From: Anthostomella pinea
Lineage: Eukaryota > Ascomycota > Sordariomycetes > Xylariales > Xylariaceae
DNA: 64,000 nt
Direction: 5' to 3'
Assembly: GCA_963556695.1 (NCBI GenBank)
Contig: CAUWAG010000018.1
Coordinates: 3,658,001 to 3,722,000, forward strand
Part shown: positions 22,097-32,670 of the stretch, one piece after another
How positions within the stretch are numbered: position 1 is the stretch's first letter
Layout: each line of letters begins with the position of its first letter
Program-made: the position numbers and the translations under genes
The notes under the pieces: generated by a model
Databases searched by the model: none
The model's input: only the letters and a program-made list of their open reading frames with translations
What the model was told of the DNA's origin: nothing

Positions 22097-23986
22097 TCAC
22101 CTCCACACCCACCGCACAACCCCAGCCACAGCCCTAACGCCACACCACAGCACCACGCCAGCCAGGGCCGAGAACGACAGCAGCGACAGCAGTGCGGTGC
22201 GCTCGATGCCGGGCCGCCGGACGGCGCCCGAGTCGGCCGGCGCGAGACCCCGCTCGGTCGACATCTTATCGAATTCCGGTATGTGCTTGAAGTTGAACTT
22301 GGTCGTGTAGCCCAGGCCGCCGATGGACTTGTCGTGCAGGAGGACTTTGAAGAAGGCCCTGCGGACGAACTGGGGGAGGTTGGGTGTTAGCTTAGGGGGC
22401 TTGTGTTTGTGTGTCAGAGTGTGTGGTAGGTAGGTGGTCTAGTGGGGGTGGAGGCTGGGGAGGTTGGTTATGGGGAGGGTGTTTGATGGAGGATTGGGCT
22501 ACAAGAGCAGCGCATATATCAGCCAGGAGGGGTTATAGGGATGCTAAGGGGTTATATGGTAGGGTATACATAAAGCTCCGGTGTGTACACAGGTGACGAG
22601 CTCGAGGTAGGAGTCCAGGGACAGTCTCGACAGAATTTGTTGTTGCAAAACTACTCACCTTGATATTCCGCTCATCCAGATAGGTGAAACTGCGGTTAAT
22701 GTAGCTCAGGGTCATGAAGAGTAGATTTTGTCCCAGCACAAGCGCGAAGTAATACAAGCTCGGGCGCTCGACCGCCAGTGCCTTCGCGAGCTCGCTGCCG
22801 TTAAGCCAGTACGTCTCGGCGCACAGGAACTCCCGCGAGGCGAACGTCGGCGCCTGACCTGCGAGCCCCGTGATGATGTTGTTGGCCAGGTTAGCCGACG
22901 CCTTCGATGGCCTGATCTCCGACACTAGAAGCGACTCCATCATGCGTTTCGCGGAATCAGGAGTCGCCATCCAGTCGTGGGGTGTGCCCATGAGGTAGGC
23001 GACGTACCGCCACAGCGCGAGGTAGTCGAGGATCTCCTGCTGCCGCAGCCAGATGCCCTGGCGCGGCAGGCCTAACCAGATCACCGTAGCCGAGAAGGTG
23101 TTGATGGTGCCGATGCAGTCGAGGTCGTTGACGGGGGCGCCGTATTTGGCGACGTTGTAGTAGTCGGGCCTCTGCTCCGCCATATGCAAGATCCGCCGGC
23201 GCACTGCCGTGTGCAGGAGTCGCACTCGAACTGAGTTTACGAAACCGTCGCCGCCGGGCTTGATGGAGTCTAGATCGCGGTGTACGTTCAGAGTATGCTG
23301 CGTGGTCTCGAGGAGCCGGCGGCGGACGACGTTTACTCCGAAGCCTCCTGTGCGGTCCAGAGTCTCGACTGTTCTTCCGCTGCCCATACCGCCGAGTAAC
23401 GATAAGAAAGTCAACTGTTACCTGTTAGTATTTCCATCTGCTTGTCTTTCAAGGCGAAACTGACACTGGTGATAGCCGGACCCCCGTACCGAAAGAAAAT
23501 CTTTTGACCCCTTTCTATTTGCTCCCAGTCTACCCACTCCGGTATCGTGTTGATTTCAGTCCAAAATCTCCCAATCTTGTCGTCCGTGGATGCGTGCTCC
23601 TGTACCAACTCGTATAGATCTCGACGTGGTCTCTTCTCTCCATCCGGCTTGAATCCCCCCTCGATATTTCCATCCTTGGGTGGCGCCAACGCATATGGTG
23701 GTGGTGCTATCTCATCCAGCCTCTCGACGGCATCTTGGCCAACAGTATCGTACGTCTGGGTCAATGGCTCCAAGTCTTCGGGCGTGAGATGTTCTGGTGT
23801 CCATTTTAGTTTTAACCCCCAGTGTCGCCTCCAGCCATATTCACCGTTTCCCTGATTGCCGTATGAGAAAGGCATGGTGTGTGATTTAAACAATTGAACA
23901 CTCGGCTTCCGGGTGACGAAGTCTGCAAACGACGGGATGTCGTTGCTGGGTTTCTGAAGTCTCCTATTTGATAGTGTGGCGGTCAT
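22097..23986 (-). CDS. DUF2236 (mpaB/Lcp-type) oxygenase-like membrane protein
   Basis: Member of the family that contains the ER-bound oxygenase mpaB of mycophenolic acid synthesis and bacterial latex-clearing protein, which bind heme b. Exons on the minus strand: 23986-23465, 23414-22659 and 22369-22097, 516 residues. The 50-nt intron 23415-23464 joins YGGPAITS to LTFLSLLGGMGSGR, restoring the conserved segment. Signature RVRLLHTAVRR (about 237-247) holds the presumed heme-ligand His; LGLPRQGIWLRQQEILDYL and LWRYVAYLMG follow. The last exon adds a hydrophobic C-terminal segment (LLSLLSFSALAGVVLWCGV) flanked by Arg, a likely membrane anchor. Substrate unknown; there are no biosynthetic neighbours, so a stand-alone role is more likely than a metabolite cluster. 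Confidence 0.88.
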
Positions 23987-24625
23987 AGACGAATCAACAC
24001 TTGGGTGGCACCGTACCCTAAGTGTGGCGACTCATGAGTAGTAGTATGTAGTCACTGGATGAATAAGAAGTCATACAGTAGAGTGAAAGGAATTGCAACA
24101 AGCAATACAAACAGATTCTATACAAGATATCGTGACTGATACCACAGAATAGGAAGTCGCGTCGTCAAACAGGAGTCTCAGCCCGGACAGACAGAGCAGG
24201 AAGTCGGGTGCCGAGGCATTTGAGATTACTACAATGGCCTACCGAGTCAGCATTAAACTACTGGGAGGCGACAGGGCCAAGAGATGGAATGCAGCCATCT
24301 GTCGAGAGGGCCCCTGGCTGATGGGACAAATCAGAAACTCTTTGACGTCTTGTACCGGTCTACCGGCTTTCGATGGACGTGAGGCTTGAAGTGGAAGGGA
24401 GATGCACTGACGTACCACAAAACCCCAAAGCCCCACACGAAGAAGGGGTGGGGTTACTGCATTGGGGCACGAAGATCTGCATAAATGGCCCGTGTGCTTC
24501 CTACATCTTAATTATGCATCGCCTTTCAAGTTCTGTGCTTCGTCGCCGATGAAAATCTGACAGATGAGGAAAAAGCCGCTTCCGTCATCTCTCCCAATAC
24601 CCACGATTCAAATGTCACAACGCCT
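23987..24625. promoter_or_regulatory. Divergent promoter region
   Basis: Separates the starts of the DUF2236 gene (minus) and RRG9 (plus). Nothing else recognised. Confidence 0.45.
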
Positions 24626-25699
24626 ATGATCATGAGTTGCGCCTGCCGCACTACACCCCTCCGGATCTTCGTGCAGAGTCTCACCGAACTCCGCCTGTCC
24701 AATGCAGCAGTTCCGCGATCAGCGCCGTGCATCCAGTCGAGCTGGCCATGTCGTCGTCCCCTTTCGAGGCCCCTGAGCACGACCTCGGCATTGTACCGCC
24801 CACCCAGACAGAGGAAGCTACGCATCGTCGATGATCCTCCGCTGCCTTCCAGAGCCGAGGAGGAGGCCCTGTTGCAGGCAAGAGATGAAGACTCACCTGC
24901 GAGCGCCTCAACACTCCAAGCCTCCACCGCGGACCTCAGGCGGGCGAAGCAACATGGCGCCATCTTCGACTACTCACCCGAGTCGATCGACGAGCTCGTG
25001 GCGAACCTAGAGGACGACCAAGACACGGTCGTCAGCCCTCCCGCCGACCTCCCGCTATCCGACACCGCCCCGCCCAGGACTTCCAGCAAGCTCAAGCGGA
25101 GCAAGATCATAAAAGCAGACCCCAAGCCGCAGCCCCAAAAGAAGAACGGCGAAGACGACGCGCCGCCCCGCGAGCGCGAGCAGTGGCAGATCCAGAAAGC
25201 CGCGCTGCAGTCCAAATTCCCCGAGGGCTGGATGCCGCGCAAGCGGCTCTCGCCCGACGCGCTGGACGGGATCCGGGCGCTGCACGCGCAGTTCCCGCAG
25301 CAGTACCCGACGGCTATGCTGGCGGCGCAGTTCGAGGTGTCGCCCGAGGCGATCCGGCGGATCCTGCGGGCCAAGTGGGCGCCGCGACCCGAGGAGGAGG
25401 AGGACCGCCAGGGCCGCTGGTTCAACCGCGGCAAGTCCATCTGGGGCCAGATGGCCGAGCTGGGCAAAAAGCCGCCGCGCCGGTGGCGCCGCGAGGGCGT
25501 CGTCCGCGCGCCGTACTGGAACGAGAAGAGAGGGCCGCGCACCGAGTGGCCGTACATGCCGCGCAGGCCGCCGGCCGAGTCGGGGGAGGAGTCGATATGG
25601 CAGGCGGGGGAGACGTCGCAGTCTAAGCCCAAGTCCAGGTCCGAGAGGGAGGAGCCGCGCGAGAGCGTACAGCGGAAGCTGTCGGAGACTCTATTGTGA
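24626..25699 (+). CDS. RRG9: Required for respiratory growth protein 9
   Basis: Mitochondrial protein of the Rrg9/neugrin family, needed for mitochondrial genome maintenance and respiration in yeast. Single exon, 357 residues. An Arg/Ser-rich N-terminus (residues about 1-60) fits a presequence. The family core, near residues 190-300, reads SKFPEGWMPRKRLSPDALDG, then ALHAQFPQQYPTAMLAAQFE, SPEAIRRILRAKWAP, and ends near WFNRGKSIWGQMAELGKKPP. The helix-turn-helix-like segment (YPTAMLAAQFEVSPEAIRRI) is the most conserved part of the family. The disordered, acidic middle and Ser/Lys-rich tail are variable in homologues. Confidence 0.92.
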   Translation: MIMSCACRTTPLRIFVQSLTELRLSNAAVPRSAPCIQSSWPCRRPLSRPLSTTSALYRPPRQRKLRIVDDPPLPSRAEEEALLQARDEDSPASASTLQASTADLRRAKQHGAIFDYSPESIDELVANLEDDQDTVVSPPADLPLSDTAPPRTSSKLKRSKIIKADPKPQPQKKNGEDDAPPREREQWQIQKAALQSKFPEGWMPRKRLSPDALDGIRALHAQFPQQYPTAMLAAQFEVSPEAIRRILRAKWAPRPEEEEDRQGRWFNRGKSIWGQMAELGKKPPRRWRREGVVRAPYWNEKRGPRTEWPYMPRRPPAESGEESIWQAGETSQSKPKSRSEREEPRESVQRKLSETLL

Positions 25700-26163
25700 A
25701 TGATTTAGAGTGGAACTGTATAGAAGGAACCAGTCTTTCGGAGTGTGTACTATGGTGTGGGAGAGCACAAGGTCTGTAAGATAAGTATATTGTAATAGGT
25801 CTATGAGTAAAGGACGGGTATAAAACTCTGCTTCGCGCTTTACAGAATGAAACGTAATACAACAAGCATATGTTTTAGTTTGTTCTACTATAGCGCGAAG
25901 CGAGCTTCTGTAGAGGGTGGTTGAACTACTCTTTCAAACAACATGGAACTTATATCGTACCGAACACAACGGGTATGTAAATACCATCCTCACTTATGAA
26001 AACGCAAGTACTCGCTCATAGACCTTTTCCCCGAGACGCTCCTACGGCTGGCTTCAACATCAGCCCCCAGATAGCCTCAGGGTCCTCCCCATCCCTCGAT
26101 TACCGTATAGGACTGCAACGACGGCTCCTTCAGGTACTTAGAATTTGCATTTCGCTATCCTGC
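25700..26163. other. Intergenic region
   Basis: RRG9 3' flank. Minus-strand frames may hold a decayed continuation of the adjacent HET relic, but stops interrupt them. Confidence 0.35.
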
Positions 26164-26589
26164 TCAGGGGCGCGTGGAACGCGCCTCGGAGAAGACGTCA
26201 GGGCGTCGAGCAGCATTCCCCTTTCGCTCTCGGGTTTTTTGAAAGTCGAACTCCTGCGTGAAGTGCCGCGAAAGTCCCTCCGGATCTTGGTTTTCTATAA
26301 GCGTCAGGAGTAAGCTCGGCGCCGTGATCTCAAGCCTACCTCCTTGGACTTCTCCGAACGGCACCATGGCGGTCAGAGGCGCGGCCCCCACGTGCGTGAT
26401 TTTTGCTAGTTGGCTGACATCTTCCGGATGGAGCCTATGATAGAGGATTGCATCGTCGACAACCGCCCAAGACCAGGTGATAGCTCGGCTCCAGCGCATC
26501 TCCCGCAAGCTTTCTGAGCTCGATCTGAAGCCCACGGCAGGTCTATTCCAGCTTGCTCTGAACGAATGACCAAACTTCGATTCCTCCAT
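26164..26589 (-). pseudogene. C-terminal relic of a HET-domain protein
   Basis: An open frame of 141 residues carries only the region found downstream of HET domains in fungal incompatibility proteins: ITWSWAVVDDAILYH matches the common WSWA-x-VD motif, and MVPFGEVQGGRLEITAP matches the PFGEVxGGRL motif. The HET core itself (TALSYTWG, WIDAVCI) is absent upstream on this strand, so this is a fragment. It lies less than 600 bp from, and opposite in direction to, the larger HET gene, so an inversion or duplication is possible. Assignment rests on motif recall, not on a search. Confidence 0.55.
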
Positions 26590-27153
26590 CGCTGTGTGTC
26601 ATGTGCTGCATGGGCCGCGAAGCGAGCAAACCCACAAGTTCTACAACCACCTGGCCAGTGGCGGCTCGACTCGTGAGGGAGCTGACATTCACTCACTGAT
26701 CACACCCCCGCACCCTCGCTGCCTCGTCCATTCACCACAAAGTATATGTTCATGTAACATCACCACCAACAACCATTCGTCGCATAGCAAGTGCTAGGTC
26801 CACAGCGGCCGTAGGTCTACCGTGCTCGGTCACCTGCAGAATGGCGACAGGCCCGGGGGTTGGTATGCAGTTGGCAGCACGATAGGGCTGTGTCAAGTGA
26901 TAAGGCGGACATCATCAGACTCCCAACTCCCAACTCCCAACTCCCAACTCCATACCTTAGACATGCTAACTTACACAGCATCGAGATCCGTCTCATACCA
27001 GTAGACTCTCGTCAACAGCATCCACGATGGACTTGCCTAGCTACCGCTCCGACCCTACAGTCGTCCGCCCCACGGCAAACCTTCCCAAGGCTGGCAAGTC
27101 GCTCAAGTACCCTCGATCACACGCCAGGCTCAAGTGCCCTCAATTACGCCATT
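26590..27153. other. Spacer between two HET-related sequences
   Basis: Holds a short minisatellite and no gene. Confidence 0.45.
26919..26951. repeat. 7-bp minisatellite (CAACTCC)
   Basis: Four to five perfect tandem copies of CAACTCC about 200 bases upstream of the first ATG of the HET gene. Confidence 0.85.
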
Positions 27154-29376
27154 ATGCATACCGTTATGGCTGTCGTGTTTCCTACGCTCCGTCGACAGGC
27201 TGAAAGCACGAGCGCCAATCGCGAGGACCAACCTCAAGCCGCTCATGGCATTGGAACACTCCGCAACGTCTTCAATTCCGCTCTAGGGCTCCTCGGTCAA
27301 CGTGAGGCTTGGACATCGCCGAAGACGGTCACTCCGGATCTAACACCCTTCGAATACGACTCACTGCCTACTTCTGGCCGCCAAGAGTCCTCCGGGTTCT
27401 ACGTCCTCAAGATACTGATGAGCCCTTCCTGGTCAGATGCGAGATCTTGACGCACGAGACTTCAAGCGCACCGGAATACACCGCGCTGTCATACACTTGG
27501 GGCGAAGTTAGTGACTACCCCATTGTACTCAATGGCAAATTGGCACAAGTGCGGTCTAATCTCCTTGCCTTCTTGCTCCGTGTCTGGCAAGATGCGGACG
27601 CTAAGAACAAGATGTACTGGATCGATGCCGTGTGCATCTACCAGCAGAATATACCAGAGCGGAACGAATTTGTCTCAAGAATGACAGAGATATACGAGAA
27701 AGCTTACAGCATTGTCGTCTGGCTTGGTCCTGGCAGTGCAGAGGAGGTAGCAAGTTCATTTGATGCTCTCGATACGCTTACTGGTCTCGCGGTCTTCGAA
27801 GGGCCTGGAGGCACCCGCTACAAAGCCAAAAACACCTCCTACAAAACCAAAGACGGTATACATGTAAATTCCCTTCCGGACTCGTCTGTACTAAAAGAAC
27901 GCCTGCTGGCAAATCCTTACTGGCAGCGAGTCTGGATCCTACAAGAGGCCTCAACACCCAAGTTGACTGGTCCAGGCACGACTTCCGTCTGGTATGGCGA
28001 CCGCACTCGCAATTTTGGCGAGTTCATTATCAGTATGTCGACGCTCACGGGGAAGTACAGAGGGAGCAAGGAAAAATTTGGCATCCACCTTAGCCCTCCA
28101 TTGGAACGTCTTGGGCTCCTCTGGATGCAACGCGAAAAGGCGAGAGCGTACCTGTACCCGCCAGCAAACATGATGAGTTTGCTGCAGCATGCGCGAGCTT
28201 CACGCTGCACAGCTGATAGAGATCGCATATATGCCTTGCTGCCAGCAGCTATTGACTTCGCTGGCTATCGAGCGGATTACTCGAAGCAGATATCTGAAGT
28301 ATATTCTGACTTAGCAAGTCATTTAATTACGCAGGAAAGCAATCTGGACGTTCTGGGCTTCACTGACGGACGGAGAAACATCAATGGACTGCCTTCGTGG
28401 GTAGCCGACTGGACACATCCTGACGTACGTTCAATGCTGCTTCTGTCCATCCCGTACCTAGTGTCCCCCAGTAGGACCTGCCACCGCCGGCTGCTGTAAT
28501 GTCCTATCGACCAACAATGCGACTTCACGCTTGCGGGGATGCAAACCCATATGCTAACAAGTCGTTGTAAAGGTTCCAGCAGCTTGCCCGAAATCAAGGT
28601 GGGAGCAGCAGCAAGTGAGTGAGCAGCAACGCAAGCAGCTTGACAACAAGTTCAGCCAAGTACCACGAGAAGACCATCAGCCGCCACCAAGTGAAGCGAT
28701 ATGGGAGAAGAGTAATATATACAACGCTTCCGCTGGCCTCCAGTCACCATCATCGGGCTTCGTCACAGCGGATGACCCTTCAGCACTTCGTCTCCGAGGC
28801 TTCACACTCGACCATATAGTCTCAGTCGACTCCGCATCTATCTTCATGAATCACAGGTCTTGGAAGCCATACGAGCATGCCAATTGCAAAAAGTTCGATG
28901 CGCTCATGACCACGGCTTCTGCGGGAGTGTATTCCGAGCCATTCGAAATGCATGCTCGGCTCGACATCCAATTTCCGCAGCCACAGGAAGACCCTGTAGA
29001 CACCAGATCTCAGATGATGATGCGCTTTTTGCTGTACCGTTCGCTGCGCATTTCGTAGCGTCGGGTGATAGGGAAGTTTCTGCCAGGTTTGAAGGAGACA
29101 ACAAGGAGTCGGACGCTTTTCGCAACGAGTCGAGGCTATGTCGGGCTCGGTAGCGATCGAATCCGTGCAGGCGATATGGTATGCGTGGTTGCTGGTGCGC
29201 AGTTGCCACTCATACTTCGAAGCTTGAACAGCGAGGATACCGATTTCGAGTTCTGCGGCGAGGCATATGTGCATGGTGTGATGGATGGCGAAGCTGTGAA
29301 GGATGACATCGCGGATACTGTGAGGGCGTTCGTAGTGCGTTTAAGTTCCAATAGTTGTAAGTACGAGGGTGCTTGA
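27154..29376 (+). pseudogene. HET-domain (heterokaryon incompatibility) gene with a frameshift
   Basis: HET-domain proteins trigger cell death when incompatible hyphae fuse. The HET core is intact: PEYTALSYTWGE, MYWIDAVCIYQQNIPERNEF, IVVWLGPGS and NPYWQRVWILQEAS; the C-terminal part has GDMVCVVAGAQLPLILRSL and CGEAYVHGVMDGEA. The N-terminus is in a different frame: from the ATG at 27154 one frame gives PFEYDSLPTSG and GFYVLKI, then at about 27412-27415 homology jumps one base back to DTDEPFLVRCEIL. No GT-AG intron can make that join. A clear intron lies at 28425-28572 (gtacgt, branch ctaac, aag). An in-frame TAG at 29056-29058 could be removed by a 63-nt intron 28996-29058. So this is either a pseudogene or an intact gene with one sequencing error. 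Confidence 0.72.
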
Positions 29377-30735
29377 CACGAAGCGTTGCCGCTTTCTGGT
29401 CACGTTACCACAGGTCAGCTTTGACGCGCAAGCGGGCCTCTACTGCTACTTCACAAATTGTGATTCTGACTAGAGAGCTGGCCAAAGTCTACAGAGATTT
29501 GTCATCGCTCCTGTGCCTAAAAGGTACTGGTGGGCCGACATAACAGCGCCAGCACTGTCTGGTATAGGATGTTAGGGCGACAAGTCTATTCTCAACAAGC
29601 CTCGGACATATTTCGTTCCCGTTTGAACCTCAGCAGGAATAGTTCGATTGTTAGGACTTAGGACATTGGAGACCTATACAAGGGCATCCGAAGATTTGTG
29701 ACCTCGCAGGTCGGGACACACCATCTCAGGGACATAGTCTTCTTCCAGCAGCCGGATGAACGATACGGCAGCACAACTGAATATCGAGAAATGGTGGCAA
29801 TGTCCACTGTGTCTCGGCGCCTTGCTACGTCGATCTCAAAGCTGGCTGGAAGACCCGTGCCGCTTTGGCGTGCCTGGGAGGCGCGTGGCTCTTCATCTGC
29901 TAGCAGTCTTCAGTGTTGGCACACTCCCTGCATCACCGTGCTTAAGCCTCTTTCGAATCCTTGCGTGAGGCCAGAAAAGATTCCGTATGCTCTAAGGAGA
30001 GCAAGCAAACATCACTGCTCGAGTCCGCAGTGCAGGGGCTGGCGCCCTCCTAGTGAGTGCAGAGCCGGGAAGAGAAGTACATGGAGAACTGTGCCGCTCA
30101 TAGAAATGTAGACATTTGAGTCCGTCCGTGTGGTGGCGCACGGTAACTGTGGTGATGAGCCTAGGCTACGTACAGGGCGACCACGGGTACATAAGGAGAG
30201 GTAAAATGCTGTTGGGTTAAAGGTACGCCTAGAAGTCACCTTGACAGGTAGACAACGGAACCTAGTTGTTCCGTCCCGATCCAGCCCCCTCTGGCACAAA
30301 ACTGCCACGGTCGCACAAGGACACTCTAGACAGACGGAATACACACACACTTCACTCTGACGATTGGCTCAAATCTGACAAATGCCGGATTCTAACATTA
30401 ATTGTCATAGTTGATTTGGTACAGCACCTCCTATAGATAAATTCCAGGTAAAGATTTTCCATATTAAAAAAAATATTATACTTACCGGATTACTTCTAAT
30501 AAGCGTTATGCTTTAATTAAAAACTAAGTAAGTTTATAACTATTAAATCGATTATAACTACTATAAATTTTTCTTTGGAAATCTAGATCTGTGGTCGTTT
30601 TGCCTTGTTAATTCTCCTTGCACTCCTTGCCTTTTTTTGGTGGAGGTTTGAAGGGGGCACATGCGTCCGTCGAGCGGATGGACGACGACAGGCAGAGTAG
30701 GGTGCATAACAGGCTGGGAATGGTGCAACATGCTA
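29377..30735. other. Intergenic region with an AT-rich patch next to a transposon
   Basis: No gene seen. Positions 30455-30580 are almost pure A/T, unlike the surroundings, as in RIP-degraded DNA. Confidence 0.5.
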
Positions 30736-30774
30736 ACATCTCACCCCCCCTGCGGACCACCCCCCCACGGACCA
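30732..30774. repeat. Left terminal inverted repeat of the Fot1-like element
   Basis: ACATCTCACCCCCCCTGCGG and the following bases pair with the right end at 32631-32670, about 39 bp with few mismatches. A TA dinucleotide at 30734-30735 is the presumed target-site duplication. The repeat contains two GGACCA units. Confidence 0.85.
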
Positions 30775-30837
30775 CTCCACACCACACCACTCTCATTCAG
30801 ATGAAGCCATCTACAACCACCACAGTTGCTAAATACA

Positions 30838-32499
30838 CTAAGGTCTTGGTGTTCTAACCATAATACAGCTCCCAGAATCCGATTCCGACCCTAAATCTTC
30901 ACCAGGGACCTCTTGTGGGACCTCTTTGCCTGTAGCGGAGTCCCTATAGACCCTCTTGTTCCTCAGCTCTATTTTGGCCTCCCTTATGTTAGCCATTGTG
31001 ACGAATCGTTCCCCTGGTGTTGGTTTGACTGCTTTTTGAGTGGTATTAGCCTTTTTAGCCACTTGAGCCTCAAGCAGCTCACATTTGGCCCGTAGATTTG
31101 CAATGGTAGCAGCCTGAATATCCATGGCCTTGCCAGCCTTCCGCACCAACAAGCGTTCAGAGGGCCCCCCAAAGGAAGGGTCCTTTTTTTCGAGTTTTCA
31201 AGCACTCTCCCGCAAAGCCCGGCTTCTAGAGGGTGTTGTGACAATGGTTTTAGCTACCATCTCGAGAAAATCTGGTGTTGTGGCTTGCTTGGAAGCCTTA
31301 GGGTTCCTCTGGCGTGCCCTGGCCACCCCCTTGTCCTCTAGAATCACATATTTCGACTTCAATACCTCCGCTCTGTTGCGAGGAACAATCCCAGTCTTTT
31401 TCCAGGCAATTCTGATGTTGAGGAGCGTCATTGTGTCCTTCTGGGCCTGCTCGTAGCACTCCAAAACCTCCTCCTTAGATGGCCTGAGTCCCAAACGGCC
31501 GTTGGGCGTCTCCTGGAGTAAGGTCTTTAACCTTTTCTTCACCAAATTGAAGACTCCCACATCTAATACCTGGACTACATGGGAGCAGTGAGGTTCATAA
31601 AAGATCAACCATACTTTGTTTCTCAAGCAGGTGGCTAGGAACTCGTCATTCGTGTGGGAGTCGTGGCCATCACACACCAAAACCACCCATGTGTTGCCGT
31701 GGACCTCCCGAATGTGAGGAATAAAGATACATTGAAGCTATTCTAACGTAATGGGATTCAAGGTCCATCCATTGGGCGACGTAATAAACCTCCAGTCGGT
31801 GAATTTGCCCTCATTTTGGTTGCTAAATTACTGGGCTTGTACGTTAATCACCTTGAGAATCACCAGCGGCGGCAAGGTCTCACCAGATCCGCTCACACAC
31901 TATAGGGCAGTTATCCATTCACTCTTTTCGACCCCTTTCTTCATAGCCACGTTGCCGGAGGCCTCGGAGACCACCCAATAGGAGTCCCCAATCCCCTGGG
32001 CGATTCCCATTTCGTCGACGTTGTACCAGCGTGCTGGCATGAGGTTAACCACGTCAGGGGCGTCACACTGATCGAAAAAAATGTTGATATTTGCCGCTGT
32101 AGCACCATTCATTCGGTTATAGTCGATAATACGAGACTTCATTATCTTGCCTTCCGGGTTTCGAGACAGGAACTTGGATGCCCAATTTTTCCCTAATTCT
32201 CGAGCATCCCCGGTGGCATGGAGCATCCGCTGGGCCATGAGACGGAACTTAGAGACCGCCGGAGAATACCCTAGCCGTGCTTGCCCCAGGGCCCAGCTTG
32301 CCAGCTTATGTTCGAGATACGGTGAGAGAGCCTGTTGGAGAGCGCTGGTCTCATTCCGCGTTAGGGTGCCAGAGATTTGTTGGTTGACGTACGAGCGACT
32401 GATTTGCCATTCGAGGGCTGACGAGCGGACTGGAGCTCCGCGTTGGATGGCCAAAATGGCGGCTTCAGCTTTTATTTGACGGTCGTAAAATGACATCAT
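30838..32499 (-). pseudogene. Fot1-like transposase with four in-frame stops
   Basis: One continuous frame of about 550 codons from the ATG at 32499 (a second ATG follows at 32496) to the TAG at 30838. It is broken by stops at 31900-31902 (TAG), 31828-31830 (TAA), 31738-31740 (TAG) and 31198-31200 (TGA). Order: helix-turn-helix region (ALEWQISRSYVNQQI), CENP-B-type DNA-binding region (LGKNWASKFLSRNPEGKI), then the DDE catalytic domain with acidic residues in WYNVDEMGIAQG, LVCDGHDSH and VLDVGVFNLVKKR. A C-terminal coiled coil follows (LRAKCELLEAQVAKK). Every stop can come from one C-to-T change (CAG or CAA to TAG/TAA, CGA to TGA), the signature of repeat-induced point mutation or cytosine deamination. 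No frameshift is seen, so the element died by point mutation. Confidence 0.88.
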
Positions 32500-32630
32500 G
32501 AGATTCAGCAGTGGATAAGGATTCAAATAGTGTGCTTTGTGAAAAAAAAGATGCAAAAGTGATGGTGTAGATGGTGGATCACCATAATCCTGGTGGTTGG
32601 TGAATCACGCGTTTGTGGGTCAGAACGCGC

Positions 32631-32670
32631 TGGTCCGCGGGGGGGTGGTCCGCAGGGGGGTGGGAGATGT
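32631..32670. repeat. Right terminal inverted repeat of the Fot1-like element
   Basis: Reverse complement of the left repeat at 30736-30774, with few differences and followed by TA at 32671-32672. Confidence 0.85.

Larger units (their letters stand above)
30736..32670 (-). mobile_element. Fot1/pogo-type DNA transposon, 1.9 kb, inactive
   Basis: A complete but dead Tc1/mariner-superfamily element of the Fot1 class. It is bounded by inverted repeats of about 39 bp and flanked by TA on both sides (30734-30735 and 32671-32672), as expected for insertion at TA. The single transposase frame runs on the minus strand. Length (1935 bp) is close to that of known Fot1 elements. Confidence 0.9.

Noticed and set aside
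27300..27480. Intron explaining the frame change in the HET gene
   Set aside because: Conserved residues lie on both sides of the change with no room for a GT-AG intron; any candidate would remove the conserved VLKI to RCEI segment.
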